A stretch of DNA of 64,000 nt. Origin: Herbinix sp. Lineage in GTDB: Bacteria > Bacillota > Clostridia > Lachnospirales > Lachnospiraceae. Below, one piece after another: positions 52,802 through 62,276 of the stretch (position 1 is the first letter of the stretch; each line of letters starts with the position of its first letter). The DNA lies in NCBI GenBank assembly GCA_029238935.1, contig JAQZBN010000011.1, positions 62,001-126,000 on the forward strand. The letters are read 5' to 3'. The position numbers and the translations under genes are program-made. The notes below the pieces were generated by a model. The model saw nothing but the letters and a program-made list of their open reading frames with translations, had not been told where the DNA came from and did no database searches.

Positions 52802-53097
52802 TCATATAATATTTGGTGTTGCAAAGGGCTTTATCCAATCGGGACGAGTACCACTTTGTACTGCATGGAATAAACGTTCTTTCAGTCCTTCATTTTCAAG
52901 ACTCAAGGTCTTTATCAACTGCTTTACATATTCACGCTTAGTATAACCATCCACCGGGCAGGGGTTCTTAATCACTGGGAGCTGGTTAAGGAGTCCTTCC
53001 CTCCTGAAACACCTACAGCGATTTTATCACCTTCTTCAATCATGTGGTAATCGTCAATCGCTTTTCTCGTAAACTTTAGTAATTGCTGTAACTTCAT
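52802..53097 (-). pseudogene. ttcA-like tRNA thiolation gene with internal deletion
   Basis: The beginning reads 'MKLQQLLKFTRKAIDDYHMI' and continues to the PP-loop 'VGVSGGKDSL', the ATP-binding motif of TtcA (tRNA 2-thiocytidine synthetase) family proteins. It then jumps in another frame to 'QLPVIKNPCPVDGYTKREY', 'LENEGLKERLFHAVQSGTRP' and the stop, which is the C-terminal part of the family with its CPxDG signature. The middle, including the CxxC Fe-S ligands, is absent. The junction is near 53003. With about 100 of the ~250-300 codons left it cannot be functional. A weak ribosome site 'aaggggataac' remains upstream of the start. Confidence 0.85.
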
Positions 53098-53573
53098 TTG
53101 AATTGTTATCCCCTTACATTAATTCATTTATTTGATATTATACCACATTGGATGGGGAATGAAAATATTAGATCTTTTATAATACTTCATTTAACATAAT
53201 TTCTACCGGATTATAAATTCTATAAACGTAGAATAAATATTAAACCATATTTCCCTTGGTCTTTATAATTCAATGTTTCTAAGAGAAACATGAGACGATT
53301 GTAGAATGCTGTAACTTTCCGGAAGATTTACATACTACAACAGTGGAATGGTCATTTTTCATTGTTTTTTGTTACTATTTCTATTATTACGTTCTTGCAT
53401 ATATGTCATATAATTTTGTAATTTGGTAAAATTAATTATTTCATGAAAAAAATTCTGTATGACACAGTTTTAACACTTATTAACACTATTGTAATATTTA
53501 GTGCATATAAGAAAGTTTAGGTAACCAAGAGACCGTTTCATATGATTAGCAGATTTAGGAGGTTAGACAGAAT
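53098..53573. other. Intergenic leader of the amidase gene
   Basis: A long AT-rich gap with no gene. It should carry the amidase promoter; several TATAAT-like words are seen (for example near 53409) but none with a good -35 at correct distance. Confidence 0.4.
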
Positions 53574-56300
53574 ATGAGACAAAAATTACATCAGATAGTC
53601 CACGGTATATTGCATTCTACCAAGGAACAAAAACACATTTCTACATTATTAGTATTAAGGATCAGCTGCATTCTAGCAGTTGCATTTCTAATCGCATTTC
53701 TACCGATCACAGAGGCAGAAGCAGCATCATCGATTACACTCTATGATTATGGAACGAAGAAGGAATTCAAATATACCGATTTACAGGTTAAGGTAACTTT
53801 GAATAAAGAAAAGATCAGCGTAGACCGTACTCCGGGTATTCTCGTTAATAATATAGCATTGGTTCCCTATACTGATATCTTTGAACAATCACCTATTGAT
53901 GCAAATTGTGAATATGTATCGGATGGTCGTGAAATTACGATCTCTAAGAATGGGATTACGATTAAGATGACCTTATATAGTAAGACTGGTTATGTTAATG
54001 GTAAAGCGGTCACCCTGCCAGAAGCTCCAACCAGAGTGAAATATGTATCAGAGAATATTTCTAAGATACTAGTACCATCCCGGTTTATAGCTGAAACCTT
54101 GGGTTATTCCTATGTCTGGAATAAAAGCACTGGCACAGTAAGCATCACGAAAACTTCCATTGGTTTATCCTATGATGGTGGTAAAAAGCTTGAGTATACA
54201 GGTGCACAGGGTAAAGTTACGATTGATGGAAAATCCATTTCTTTGGGTACTATGCCAAGTATTATCGTAAATAATACAGCGATGCTTCGTGCAAAAAAAG
54301 TTTTTTCTGATTCGTCCATTGGTGCAACCTATCAATATGATTCGTCAAAGAAAACAGTTACGTTAACCAAAGGAAGCAATACCCTTATCATGACAATTGG
54401 TAGTAAAACAGCAACCCTGAATGGAAAGACAATTAAATTAGAAAACGCACCAATGATTGTGAAAAACTGGGAAGATAATAATACATACATCATGGTTCCA
54501 GGAAGCAATACAGCAACAAATCTTGGATATGATTACAAATGGAATAACACAACTAGGACATCAGTGATTACCTCACGAAAAGGAGAAAGCAATAATGGAG
54601 GTTCCGGTTCTGAACCAGAGCTTGGTGATGATGGAGTGAATGAAAGTGACAGTTCACTTTATGATTTTAAATCCACCGCGTTGAATATCCTCAAGAGTTC
54701 AGGTATTCATGAACTTAACAAGGACCAGCTTGTTAATACTGGCTATCTTTATTCTATTGCAAGAGACTATAGCAATACTGCTTTAAATGCAGAGACTTAT
54801 ATGATTACAAATACAGTTCCTTATGGAAAAATTACTACGAATTATCAGGATCATATATTATCCATAGGATTTGTAAGCATGATATCATCACCACAAGAGT
54901 ATCTGGCACCGGGTACCAGTAGTAATATCGTTAATAGTATTAGTTCAATATTTAACGCGGAAGATCTGAGTACCAAAGTTAATCTGAACATCATACCGGA
55001 TCAGATGAACTATGACATAAGATTATCAGAGGATCAAACGATCCTATATGTTACTATTTATAGAAATGTAATATCTGAAGTAAATATTGGTACAACGAAT
55101 CAAGGTGATTACATAACTTTCACAGGAATTGATGCTGTGAAAGCAACAGTTACAAAACAGGAAAATTATCTTATGATAGATCTACCCAATACATTGAATG
55201 GGGTTGGTGAGCAATACACTTCAGTTACTGGTACTAAAAAGATAAGTTATATTCAAATCAGTGGTACAACCGCAGATCGAACGCAGGTCATTCTTGGTTT
55301 ATCTTCCGATTCAGAGTATTCGGTGACGGAGACTGGAAATAACTATACAATTACCTTTGCTTCCGGTTCTAATTCGGGATCTAATCAGGGATCTGATCCT
55401 GGATCTGATCCAGAAACACCTGTTGAGCAAGGAAAATACGAGATTGTGATTCCAAAACCTACGGAAGTAACCTCTACGATGGTATCTGATATTGATTATT
55501 ATAATGAAAAGAAAATAGCTATTACGATTCCAGGCGATTACACGGCGTATTTTAAAGCAAATACAATTACCGAAAAATCATCAGTGGTTAGTGATATCTC
55601 AGTTCGATTTAAAAATAATAAGACTGAAATTTTAATTTGTACCTCGAAGATTCAAGGGTATCGTTATGTGACCGATGAAAAGAATATCTATGTACATATA
55701 GATGATCCCAAAGATATCTATAAAAACATCGTTGTATTAGATCCCGGACATGGCGGAGGAGCAGTTGGAGCAAATTATGGTGGCTTTTATGAGAAAAATA
55801 TTAATTTGGCTATCCTTTATGAAGTAGGTAAGAAGTACTTTAACTCGAATTCCTCTGAAATGAAAGTGTACTATACAAGAGATGCGGATTATGATATTAC
55901 ATTAGATAACCGAGCGGCTTTTGCCAGCAAGGTAGGAGCTGATTTGTTCGTAAGTCTTCATATGAATGCATCCACTTCTTCAGGGATTAGAGGTACGGAA
56001 GTTTATTATTCTACATCTAATAACAAAGCAAATAGTGCCGGTTTGACCAGCGAAAAGCTCGCTAATTTATTTACTAATAATCTTACGAGCGCCTTGGGTA
56101 CGAAAAAATTAGGAACGAAAACTGCGAAGTTTGTTGTAGTACATAGAAATACAGTTCCTGCTGTTTTAATTGAATTAGGTTTCTTATCCAATGCACAAGA
56201 CCGTGCTTTAATTACAGATCCTGATTTCCAGGATGATGCGGTAAAAGTAATCTATGATACTATTTGCTCTGTATTTAAGCAATATCCGACAGGAAGATAG
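53574..56300 (+). CDS. N-acetylmuramoyl-L-alanine amidase with stalk and AMIN-like domains
   Basis: A 908-residue secreted cell-wall hydrolase. The signal peptide lies at about residues 25-52, ending 'ITEAEA'. Two copper-amine-oxidase N-terminal-like (stalk) domains follow, each with a 'VNGK...P...V..R.' type pattern (about 55-200 and 205-340). Next come two AMIN-like beta domains split by a Gly/Ser/Asp linker ('GSNSGSNQGSDPGSDPETP'). The C-terminal Amidase_3 domain has the zinc ligands in 'VLDPGHGGG', 'YEKNINLAIL' and 'FVSLHMNAS', and the catalytic Glu in 'VLIELGFLSN'. It cleaves the stem peptide from MurNAc. The site ttaggaggtt precedes it. Confidence 0.93.
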   Translation: MRQKLHQIVHGILHSTKEQKHISTLLVLRISCILAVAFLIAFLPITEAEAASSITLYDYGTKKEFKYTDLQVKVTLNKEKISVDRTPGILVNNIALVPYTDIFEQSPIDANCEYVSDGREITISKNGITIKMTLYSKTGYVNGKAVTLPEAPTRVKYVSENISKILVPSRFIAETLGYSYVWNKSTGTVSITKTSIGLSYDGGKKLEYTGAQGKVTIDGKSISLGTMPSIIVNNTAMLRAKKVFSDSSIGATYQYDSSKKTVTLTKGSNTLIMTIGSKTATLNGKTIKLENAPMIVKNWEDNNTYIMVPGSNTATNLGYDYKWNNTTRTSVITSRKGESNNGGSGSEPELGDDGVNESDSSLYDFKSTALNILKSSGIHELNKDQLVNTGYLYSIARDYSNTALNAETYMITNTVPYGKITTNYQDHILSIGFVSMISSPQEYLAPGTSSNIVNSISSIFNAEDLSTKVNLNIIPDQMNYDIRLSEDQTILYVTIYRNVISEVNIGTTNQGDYITFTGIDAVKATVTKQENYLMIDLPNTLNGVGEQYTSVTGTKKISYIQISGTTADRTQVILGLSSDSEYSVTETGNNYTITFASGSNSGSNQGSDPGSDPETPVEQGKYEIVIPKPTEVTSTMVSDIDYYNEKKIAITIPGDYTAYFKANTITEKSSVVSDISVRFKNNKTEILICTSKIQGYRYVTDEKNIYVHIDDPKDIYKNIVVLDPGHGGGAVGANYGGFYEKNINLAILYEVGKKYFNSNSSEMKVYYTRDADYDITLDNRAAFASKVGADLFVSLHMNASTSSGIRGTEVYYSTSNNKANSAGLTSEKLANLFTNNLTSALGTKKLGTKTAKFVVVHRNTVPAVLIELGFLSNAQDRALITDPDFQDDAVKVIYDTICSVFKQYPTGR

Positions 56301-56385
56301 AGCATAAACATAGGAATCCTTATTGTTTCATTATTAAAGTATAAAGGTGAGTTTGTAATAATATCGAGTGGAAGGAGTTATTCAT

Positions 56386-57753
56386 ATGATACTCAGAGTT
56401 AAGAGTCAGTTATGTAGATTGGTCTTCTGTTTGTTATTCCTTGGACTATTTATGTTACCTGCTATGACTGTTCAAGCAGAGGAAACGAATTCGGAAGATG
56501 CAATTGGCGATGTAATCCAAGGTGAAACCGGAGGAGAGGTCGGTAATGAGACCGCTATTGAGACCGATAATGAAACCAGTGATATTTTAGAAGAGGATGA
56601 AGATGATACAGTGGAAAATGATGAGTTTCAGGCTGTATGGATTTCATATTTGGAATTTAATGATCGTCTGAAGGATCCGGAAACCGGTCAGTTAGGATTT
56701 ACGAAGGAACGCTTCGAAGCTATGATTAACGAAATGTTTGATCGTGTCGCTGAGATGAATATGAATGCAGTCGTTGTTCATGTAAGACCGTTTGGAGATG
56801 CTATGTACCCCTCCGAAGAATTCCCATGGTCAAAGTACATCTCTGGAACTCAAGGTAAGGACCCCGGTTTTGATCCGTTGAAGTATATGATAACAGCAGC
56901 TCATGAGAGAGGTCTGGAGTTTCATGCGTGGATTAACCCATATCGTGTGACGAACAATACCACAGATGTTAATTATCTATCCAAGGATAATCCGGCAAGA
57001 AAGTGGTTGACAGATCGAGTGGTTACCAATGATCGTTACGTCTTATCTTTCGGTGGTGCATTATACTATAATCCTTCTTCTGCAAGAGCTCAATACTTAA
57101 TTAAAGAAGGGATACGCGAGATTGTTGAAAACTATGATGTGGACGGAATTCATTTTGATGATTATTTTTATCCAACACTAGGATCTAACAATGCAAATAA
57201 TTTTGATGCTACGGAATATAAAGCTTACGCGAAAGAAAAAAAGGATGCAGGTAAGAAGGCCATGTCTATCGCAGACTGGCGTCGGAATAATGTTAATAAC
57301 TTAATTAAAAGAGTATATGACTGCATTAAAGAAGCGGATCAAACAATTGAATTCGGAATAAGTCCCGGTGGATTTTTGGATTACTTGACCATGGACGATC
57401 GTTATTACAGCGATATCGAAAAGTGGCTTTCAGAACCTGGATATATTGATTATATTTGCCCGCAGCTTTATTGGTCCTTCAATCACAGCAAATTTCCTTA
57501 TGATGATATTCTAAATCGTTGGTTAGCTTTACGAACCAATGAAGATGTAAAAGTATATGTCGGCATTGCAACCTACAAAGCTGGATCAAAGGAAGAACCG
57601 GATTGGAAGAATGATCCGGAAATCTTAAAGAAAATGGTGGAGTATGGAAGAGAAACAGGATTGGTAGATGGTTATATTTATTTTCGATATGATTATTTCT
57701 TTAAGAAAGCTACCCAAGCTGGTGTAAATGAATTACTAAGTATGATTAAATAA
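56386..57753 (+). CDS. GHL10 (YngK-like) secreted glycoside hydrolase
   Basis: A 455-residue protein. ATG 56386 is chosen, 8 bases after GGAAGGAG; a GTG at 56368 precedes this site. The signal peptide 'CLLFLGLFMLPAMTVQA' is followed by an acidic, Glu/Thr-rich linker, then the GHL10 (DUF187) TIM barrel from about residue 85: 'QAVWISYLEFNDRL', 'VVHVRPFGDAMYPSE', 'FHAWINPYR', 'YDVDGIHFDDYFYP', 'FGISPGGF' and 'YIDYICPQLYWSF'. The Asp pair of 'HFDDYF' is the likely active site. It acts on an extracellular polysaccharide, perhaps peptidoglycan, given the amidase 85 bases upstream. Confidence 0.92.
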   Translation: MILRVKSQLCRLVFCLLFLGLFMLPAMTVQAEETNSEDAIGDVIQGETGGEVGNETAIETDNETSDILEEDEDDTVENDEFQAVWISYLEFNDRLKDPETGQLGFTKERFEAMINEMFDRVAEMNMNAVVVHVRPFGDAMYPSEEFPWSKYISGTQGKDPGFDPLKYMITAAHERGLEFHAWINPYRVTNNTTDVNYLSKDNPARKWLTDRVVTNDRYVLSFGGALYYNPSSARAQYLIKEGIREIVENYDVDGIHFDDYFYPTLGSNNANNFDATEYKAYAKEKKDAGKKAMSIADWRRNNVNNLIKRVYDCIKEADQTIEFGISPGGFLDYLTMDDRYYSDIEKWLSEPGYIDYICPQLYWSFNHSKFPYDDILNRWLALRTNEDVKVYVGIATYKAGSKEEPDWKNDPEILKKMVEYGRETGLVDGYIYFRYDYFFKKATQAGVNELLSMIK

Positions 57754-57763
57754 ACAAAAAGAT

Positions 57764-57803
57764 ACAGTTCAATCCGTAGGAATACGAATTGGGCTGTTTT
57801 TTT
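57764..57803 (+). terminator. Rho-independent terminator after the GHL10 gene
   Basis: ACAGTTCAAT (57764-57773) pairs with AATTGGGCTGT (57787-57797; one bulge), followed by seven T. Confidence 0.8.
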
Positions 57804-58021
57804 ACATAAGCGTTTGATGTTTGGTATTACATAAGTATATTATGTTAACATATCGAAAAATATTTTACTTTATAGAAAAAGAAAGAATGATTGTAAACAA
57901 TTTTTAGAAATAACAAGACAAAATAAATCCTATGATGTATAATAGGAATAAATACTATTTTCATGAACCTTAACTGTTATTTGTTGGATTTATGAATACA
58001 AAAGAATAAAGGAGAGCATCT

Positions 58022-59815
58022 ATGAAAGGAACAGTTGTAGCAACCTGGGTTGAATCCAGCAGAAAATTATTCGGTAATAAAGTTGTTGATGATGCATTAA
58101 AAAGTAATCATATTTCCACTGATCACATATTTACTCCATTCGAGGATGTTGAGGACAAGATAGCAAAGGGGATTGTTGAACATATCGGAGCCTCCTTGGG
58201 TAAGAGTTCAAAGGAAATTTGGTTTACCATGGGAGAACAAAATATAAAGACATTCAGTACCAGCTATCCTGGGTTTTTCCGTCATGAATCCGCGTATCAT
58301 TTTTTAAAATCTATGAATGATGTTCATGCGATTGTAGTTAAGAGAATCAAAGGTGCAGTTCCTCCGGGACTTGATATGGTTCCAATTTCATCGAAGGAAG
58401 CAACGTTTACCTATCGTTCCAAACGTGGAATGGGGGATTATCTGATTGGTTTAATCAGCGGTGTAGGTCAATATTTCCACGAGAATATACAAGTAGAGGA
58501 ATTAGGTAGGTCTGATACTGAGATTCGTTTAAAATTATCGTTTGAAAAAGAAATTAAATATACTAAAAAATATAAATTAAATCAAATCCTATCCTTTGGG
58601 TTTATTAAGAGTACTGCAGTAAAGTCAGCAATTGTAAATACTCTTGTTATTTCAATACTTTCTCTGCTCACCTTAGATGATATAATCAAAACCATTATAA
58701 TGGGAGGCGTGACTTTTGTTATATCAGTAGTTTCTGCTATGCTTCTACAGAGACCGAATAAATTAGTACAAAAGGAATTAAAGAAATTAACCAATAGAAA
58801 TTTTGTTGAAGAAGTAAATCTTGAATCTGTGGATGAATATGAAAGCTTAATGAAAGAAATCAATGAGATTAAGAAAAGCGTTCAAAAGGATTTTATTGGT
58901 TTTAATGCGATTGTTGATGAGATGTTCATCTTTAACCATTCACTTTCTTCCATTTCTAAGACGATGCAAGATGCCTCCAATGATATTACGGATATTTTAG
59001 AACAAGTTGCGCAAGCAGCGGTAACACAAGCAGAGGATACGGAGAAGGCAATCTATGTTCTGGATGATAGTATCAAGAATGTAAGAAAAATATCGGATGA
59101 AAGTCAGGAGAATAAAGATAAAATTGAGGTATCCGTTGAAAGTATTGAACAAAGCTTTGGTAATGTTCAAAATACTGCGTCAGGAATCAACACCATACTC
59201 GCTAAATTCTTTGAGATTAAGCAAAGTAGCAATGCTTTAAAGGATAATGCGGCAAATATTACTCAGATTGTATCCATCGTTTCTTCTATTGCAAAACAGA
59301 TTAATCTTCTTGCGTTAAATGCTTCCATAGAAGCAGCAAGAGCAGGAGAAGCTGGTAAGGGTTTTGTTGTAGTAGCACAGGAAATTAAAAAGTTGTCAGA
59401 GCAAACCAATGGTGCAGTTGGTCAAATCAATAATAGCTTAACGGAATTCGTAGGCAGTATTGATCATGTAGTTGATGATATTGATGTCCAATATGGGGTT
59501 CTGGAACATGAAAATCAAAATTTAAGAGATGCTGTTTTAGTATCCAGTGAATCCAATAAGCAATTGAAAGTGGTGTCAGATCTCATGGTTCAGACCTCTC
59601 AGAACTTAAAGAAAGAGGCAGACAATATATCTACCATCTTTGACGGTATCCAAAGTCTTGCGGCTATTGCAGAAGAAAATTCAGCATCGACACAGGAAGC
59701 AAGTTCGAATGTAACCATTTATGTAGATCAAATTAATGAATTAACGAGTCAGATCGCTGTATTTGAATCGATGATAAAGAATTTCCAAGAAGATTTAAGC
59801 AATTATATTATCTAG
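58022..59815 (+). CDS. H-NOX chemoreceptor (heme sensor fused to MCP)
   Basis: A 597-residue receptor. Residues 1-185 are an H-NOX heme domain: proximal His102 ('FLKSMNDVH'), Pro115, and the Y131-x-S133-x-R135 motif ('TYRSKRG') hold the heme. Trp9, Asn74 and Tyr140 are present at the same positions as in the O2-binding H-NOX of Caldanaerobacter (Thermoanaerobacter) tengcongensis. Two transmembrane helices at about 200-245 follow, then the methyl-accepting coiled coil with the tip '[20 protein letters not shown]' contacting CheA/CheW. No HAMP domain is clear. It should report O2 or NO to the flagellar motor. Ribosome site ataaaggagagcatct. Confidence 0.95.
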   Translation: MKGTVVATWVESSRKLFGNKVVDDALKSNHISTDHIFTPFEDVEDKIAKGIVEHIGASLGKSSKEIWFTMGEQNIKTFSTSYPGFFRHESAYHFLKSMNDVHAIVVKRIKGAVPPGLDMVPISSKEATFTYRSKRGMGDYLIGLISGVGQYFHENIQVEELGRSDTEIRLKLSFEKEIKYTKKYKLNQILSFGFIKSTAVKSAIVNTLVISILSLLTLDDIIKTIIMGGVTFVISVVSAMLLQRPNKLVQKELKKLTNRNFVEEVNLESVDEYESLMKEINEIKKSVQKDFIGFNAIVDEMFIFNHSLSSISKTMQDASNDITDILEQVAQAAVTQAEDTEKAIYVLDDSIKNVRKISDESQENKDKIEVSVESIEQSFGNVQNTASGINTILAKFFEIKQSSNALKDNAANITQIVSIVSSIAKQINLLALNASIEAARAGEAGKGFVVVAQEIKKLSEQTNGAVGQINNSLTEFVGSIDHVVDDIDVQYGVLEHENQNLRDAVLVSSESNKQLKVVSDLMVQTSQNLKKEADNISTIFDGIQSLAAIAEENSASTQEASSNVTIYVDQINELTSQIAVFESMIKNFQEDLSNYII

Positions 59816-59867
59816 ATTAGATGTAATGTATATAGGATTGTTATTACTGATATAAATAGAAATGAAA

Positions 59868-59927
59868 GAAAACGGTCTGCTAATCTTCCTGACTATGGTC
59901 AGGGGAAGTATCGCAGACCGTTTTCGT
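59868..59927. terminator. Bidirectional terminator with nested hairpin
   Basis: GAAAACGGTCTGC (59868-59880) pairs perfectly with GCAGACCGTTTTC (59913-59925); inside it CTTCCTGAC (59885-59893) pairs with GTCAGGGGAAG (59898-59908). It separates the convergent receptor and transpeptidase genes. Confidence 0.85.
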
Positions 59928-59929
59928 GT

Positions 59930-60346
59930 TCAAATAATCTTTACTACGGTACCAACACCTACAAGATTACTTAATTCTGTTACATCATTATTATACATTC
60001 TGATACAGCCATTGGAGACATTTTTGCCGATGGATCTGGGATTGTTAGTTCCATGAATACCATAGCCACCTCCCGGTACGCTCAGTCCCAGCCAACGGGC
60101 GCCGTAAGGACCACCTGGATTAATAGCTTCATTTATAATCCGATAAGTACCTCTGGGAGTCGGAGTGGATGGCTTTCCGATAGCGATAGGATAGGATTTA
60201 AATACCTTACCATTTTTGAATAGGGTGAGTTTATGCTGTGTCAGATTTACAGTAATGGAGTAGGAATCGGGTTTATATTGCTCTGTTTGAACCTCAGATT
60301 TTGAAGTGTTATTTTGACATGAATAACAAATGTCACTTACTGCCAT
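59930..60346 (-). CDS. L,D-transpeptidase (YkuD domain)
   Basis: A 138-residue protein consisting almost only of the YkuD domain, which forms 3-3 cross-links in peptidoglycan. The catalytic motif is 'GIHGTNNPRSIGKNVSNGCI' followed by RM, with His and Cys in place; 'GKPSTPTPRGTY' is the typical substrate-loop region. The first ~20 residues have three cysteines and are not a classic signal peptide, so its export route is uncertain. An upstream start could be missing, but no in-frame start with a ribosome site was found. Confidence 0.92.
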   Translation of the reverse strand: MAVSDICYSCQNNTSKSEVQTEQYKPDSYSITVNLTQHKLTLFKNGKVFKSYPIAIGKPSTPTPRGTYRIINEAINPGGPYGARWLGLSVPGGGYGIHGTNNPRSIGKNVSNGCIRMYNNDVTELSNLVGVGTVVKII

Positions 60347-60580
60347 GATAGTGCTCCATAAGTTATGGAATATACTATATCATATTACGATTCCCGAAAC
60401 CGGTGAGACGAAAATAGAATAAAATATGTATATTTTATTTTCTGACTAGAAATTACTAGAGTGTGAGAAAAAATTTACAATAAATTTTTGAAAATTTTTT
60501 ATTTTTTTCCACTCCTACCCCATTTTTCTTTCTATCATATTCGAAATATATAGTATGACAAAGAAAGGAGCATTAAAAAC

Positions 60581-61819
60581 ATGAAAAAAATCTTAAGTAT
60601 TATGATCGCAGCAACATTATTATTTTCCACCTCCACAACTGCATTGGCTAAATCAGATCATGCAGCAAAGAAAAACGTGAAACAGGTTACACAGAGTGTA
60701 ACAAAGAAAGAATCACAAAAAGAAACAAAGAGTGAAACAAAGAGTGAAACAAAGAGTGAAACAAAGAGTATTAAAGTAAAGAAACAGGAGTTTAAAATCG
60801 ATGGATCACCGGTAATAAAGTATGGTTATTATAAACTTCCTATTCGTCCTATTACCAAAGGAATGGGAGCAACTGTTACATTCGATAAGAAGACAGCTAT
60901 ATTAACTGTAGTAAAAGATACCAATACCATCGTAATTAACTTTATTAACAAAACTGTAACTGTAAATGGTGTTGAGGATACCAAATCAGGTATTTTCACT
61001 GCAAAGAACAGTAAGAAAATGACTGTACTTATCAAGTACATCGCTAAGACACTTGGTGTTCGAGTAGATGTAGACGATGACGAAGTTGTTGTAGAAGTTC
61101 CTGGTTTAACTGCACCTACCAATGTTACTGTATCTCCGATTGGCCCTAATGCAATTGCAAACACTCTGAATACTACCACATTATTTATGAATGCATCTGC
61201 AAATATTACAGCAGGTCAAGCAACAGGAGGAAGAGCTGAACTTTATGTTGGATCTAAGTTAGTAGCAGTTGATTCCTTAATTTCTGCAACTGATACAGCG
61301 GTTACCTTTACCACTTCCGATGATACACCAACCAATGCAGAGCTTCAAAATGCAGTACCAGCCGGTGGAGTAGTAACTGTAAAGCTTTATAATGCAAGTA
61401 ATAAGCAGGTTGTGAGTACAGCATCCAATCCTACTTTAACTGTAGATTATGTTGCACCAACATTAGCAAGTGTTAATTCAGCAGTTTATAGTGTATCAGG
61501 TAGTGCTATTTATCTGAATGTAACTCAGGCAGGTTCCAAAGATGATAAAGTTGACGTTACCAAAATATCTTTATTTGATATCACATTAGGTAAAACCTAT
61601 CAGTTAACAAACGATGCAAATGCTGGATCTACTGGTATTATTCAAAGCGAAGGTCAGATATTAATTAAATTAGGATGGAGAGATCAATTAGGTTTAAGTG
61701 GATTTGGATCCTCAACCGTATTATCTGTTGCACCAGGTTCTTTATTAATGGATGCTGCAGGAAATTCATCTCCAATATGGAATACAACCCAGACGGTACC
61801 TGTTACTGTTGCTAAATAA
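60581..61819 (+). CDS. Secreted protein with a copper-amine-oxidase-like stalk domain
   Basis: A 412-residue exported protein. Signal peptide 'MKKILSIMIAATLLFSTS' with cleavage after 'TTALA'. A hinge of repeated KSET units (residues 47-62) precedes a stalk domain ('KYGYYKLPIRPITKGMGA', 'LIKYIAKTLGVRVDVDDDE') of the copper amine oxidase N-terminal type. The rest is Ala/Thr/Val-rich beta structure resembling bacterial surface adhesin repeats ('ATDTAVTFTTSDDTPTNAEL'), without any anchor motif. Strong aaaggagc site. Its composition suggests an abundant surface-layer or wall-associated protein; this is inference. Confidence 0.8.
   Translation: MKKILSIMIAATLLFSTSTTALAKSDHAAKKNVKQVTQSVTKKESQKETKSETKSETKSETKSIKVKKQEFKIDGSPVIKYGYYKLPIRPITKGMGATVTFDKKTAILTVVKDTNTIVINFINKTVTVNGVEDTKSGIFTAKNSKKMTVLIKYIAKTLGVRVDVDDDEVVVEVPGLTAPTNVTVSPIGPNAIANTLNTTTLFMNASANITAGQATGGRAELYVGSKLVAVDSLISATDTAVTFTTSDDTPTNAELQNAVPAGGVVTVKLYNASNKQVVSTASNPTLTVDYVAPTLASVNSAVYSVSGSAIYLNVTQAGSKDDKVDVTKISLFDITLGKTYQLTNDANAGSTGIIQSEGQILIKLGWRDQLGLSGFGSSTVLSVAPGSLLMDAAGNSSPIWNTTQTVPVTVAK
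60722..60769 (+). repeat. Four exact 12-bp units coding for ETKS repeats
   Basis: GAAACAAAGAGT repeats at 60722, 60734, 60746 and 60758, identical in DNA, so slippage can change the hinge length in steps of four residues. Confidence 0.9.
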
Positions 61820-61847
61820 CTAAGAAAAAATAATATAAGAATTTTAT

Positions 61848-61882
61848 AAACCGGAAATTCCGAAAGGAGTTTCCGGTTTTTT
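61848..61882 (+). terminator. Rho-independent terminator after the stalk protein
   Basis: AAACCGGAAATTCC (61848-61861) pairs with GGAGTTTCCGGTTT (61866-61879), one mismatch and tetraloop GAAA, then TTT. Confidence 0.9.
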
Positions 61883-62140
61883 ATTGTTGTATTGGTGATT
61901 AAACTGCGTGTTATGCAGGTAGTCACAGGTTTGGAAGGTTGCCATCATTTTTGCAGATAAATTACAACTATATTTTATGGTGGTGTGAACTTATAAATCG
62001 TTTTACTTTCTGAATTATTTCGGTTTCCATAAAGGTAGGTTTCATTTCTTATATAAAATAAATTGAAGATACCCGAAATCATGGATGTAATACGATAGTT
62101 AGGTAGATTTCAGTGACTATAATTAATACGAATAAGTACA
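61883..62140. other. Intergenic; no gene seen
   Basis: AT-rich, stops in all frames, no repeat or hairpin recognised. Confidence 0.45.
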
Positions 62141-62169
62141 TTGAGTATAAGTTTGTTATAATGTATAAT
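62141..62169 (+). promoter_or_regulatory. Promoter of the Lhr-type helicase gene
   Basis: TTGAGT (62141-62146), 17-base spacer, TATAAT (62164-62169), about 108 bases before the start codon. Confidence 0.6.
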
Positions 62170-62276
62170 AATGGTAATGATGCAATATATGACTGTTATC
62201 ACATATCTATTTACAGACGATTTAGAAAGGACAACCCTAAATACTGCAATTGTTACATGGGGTTAAGAACGGGGAC

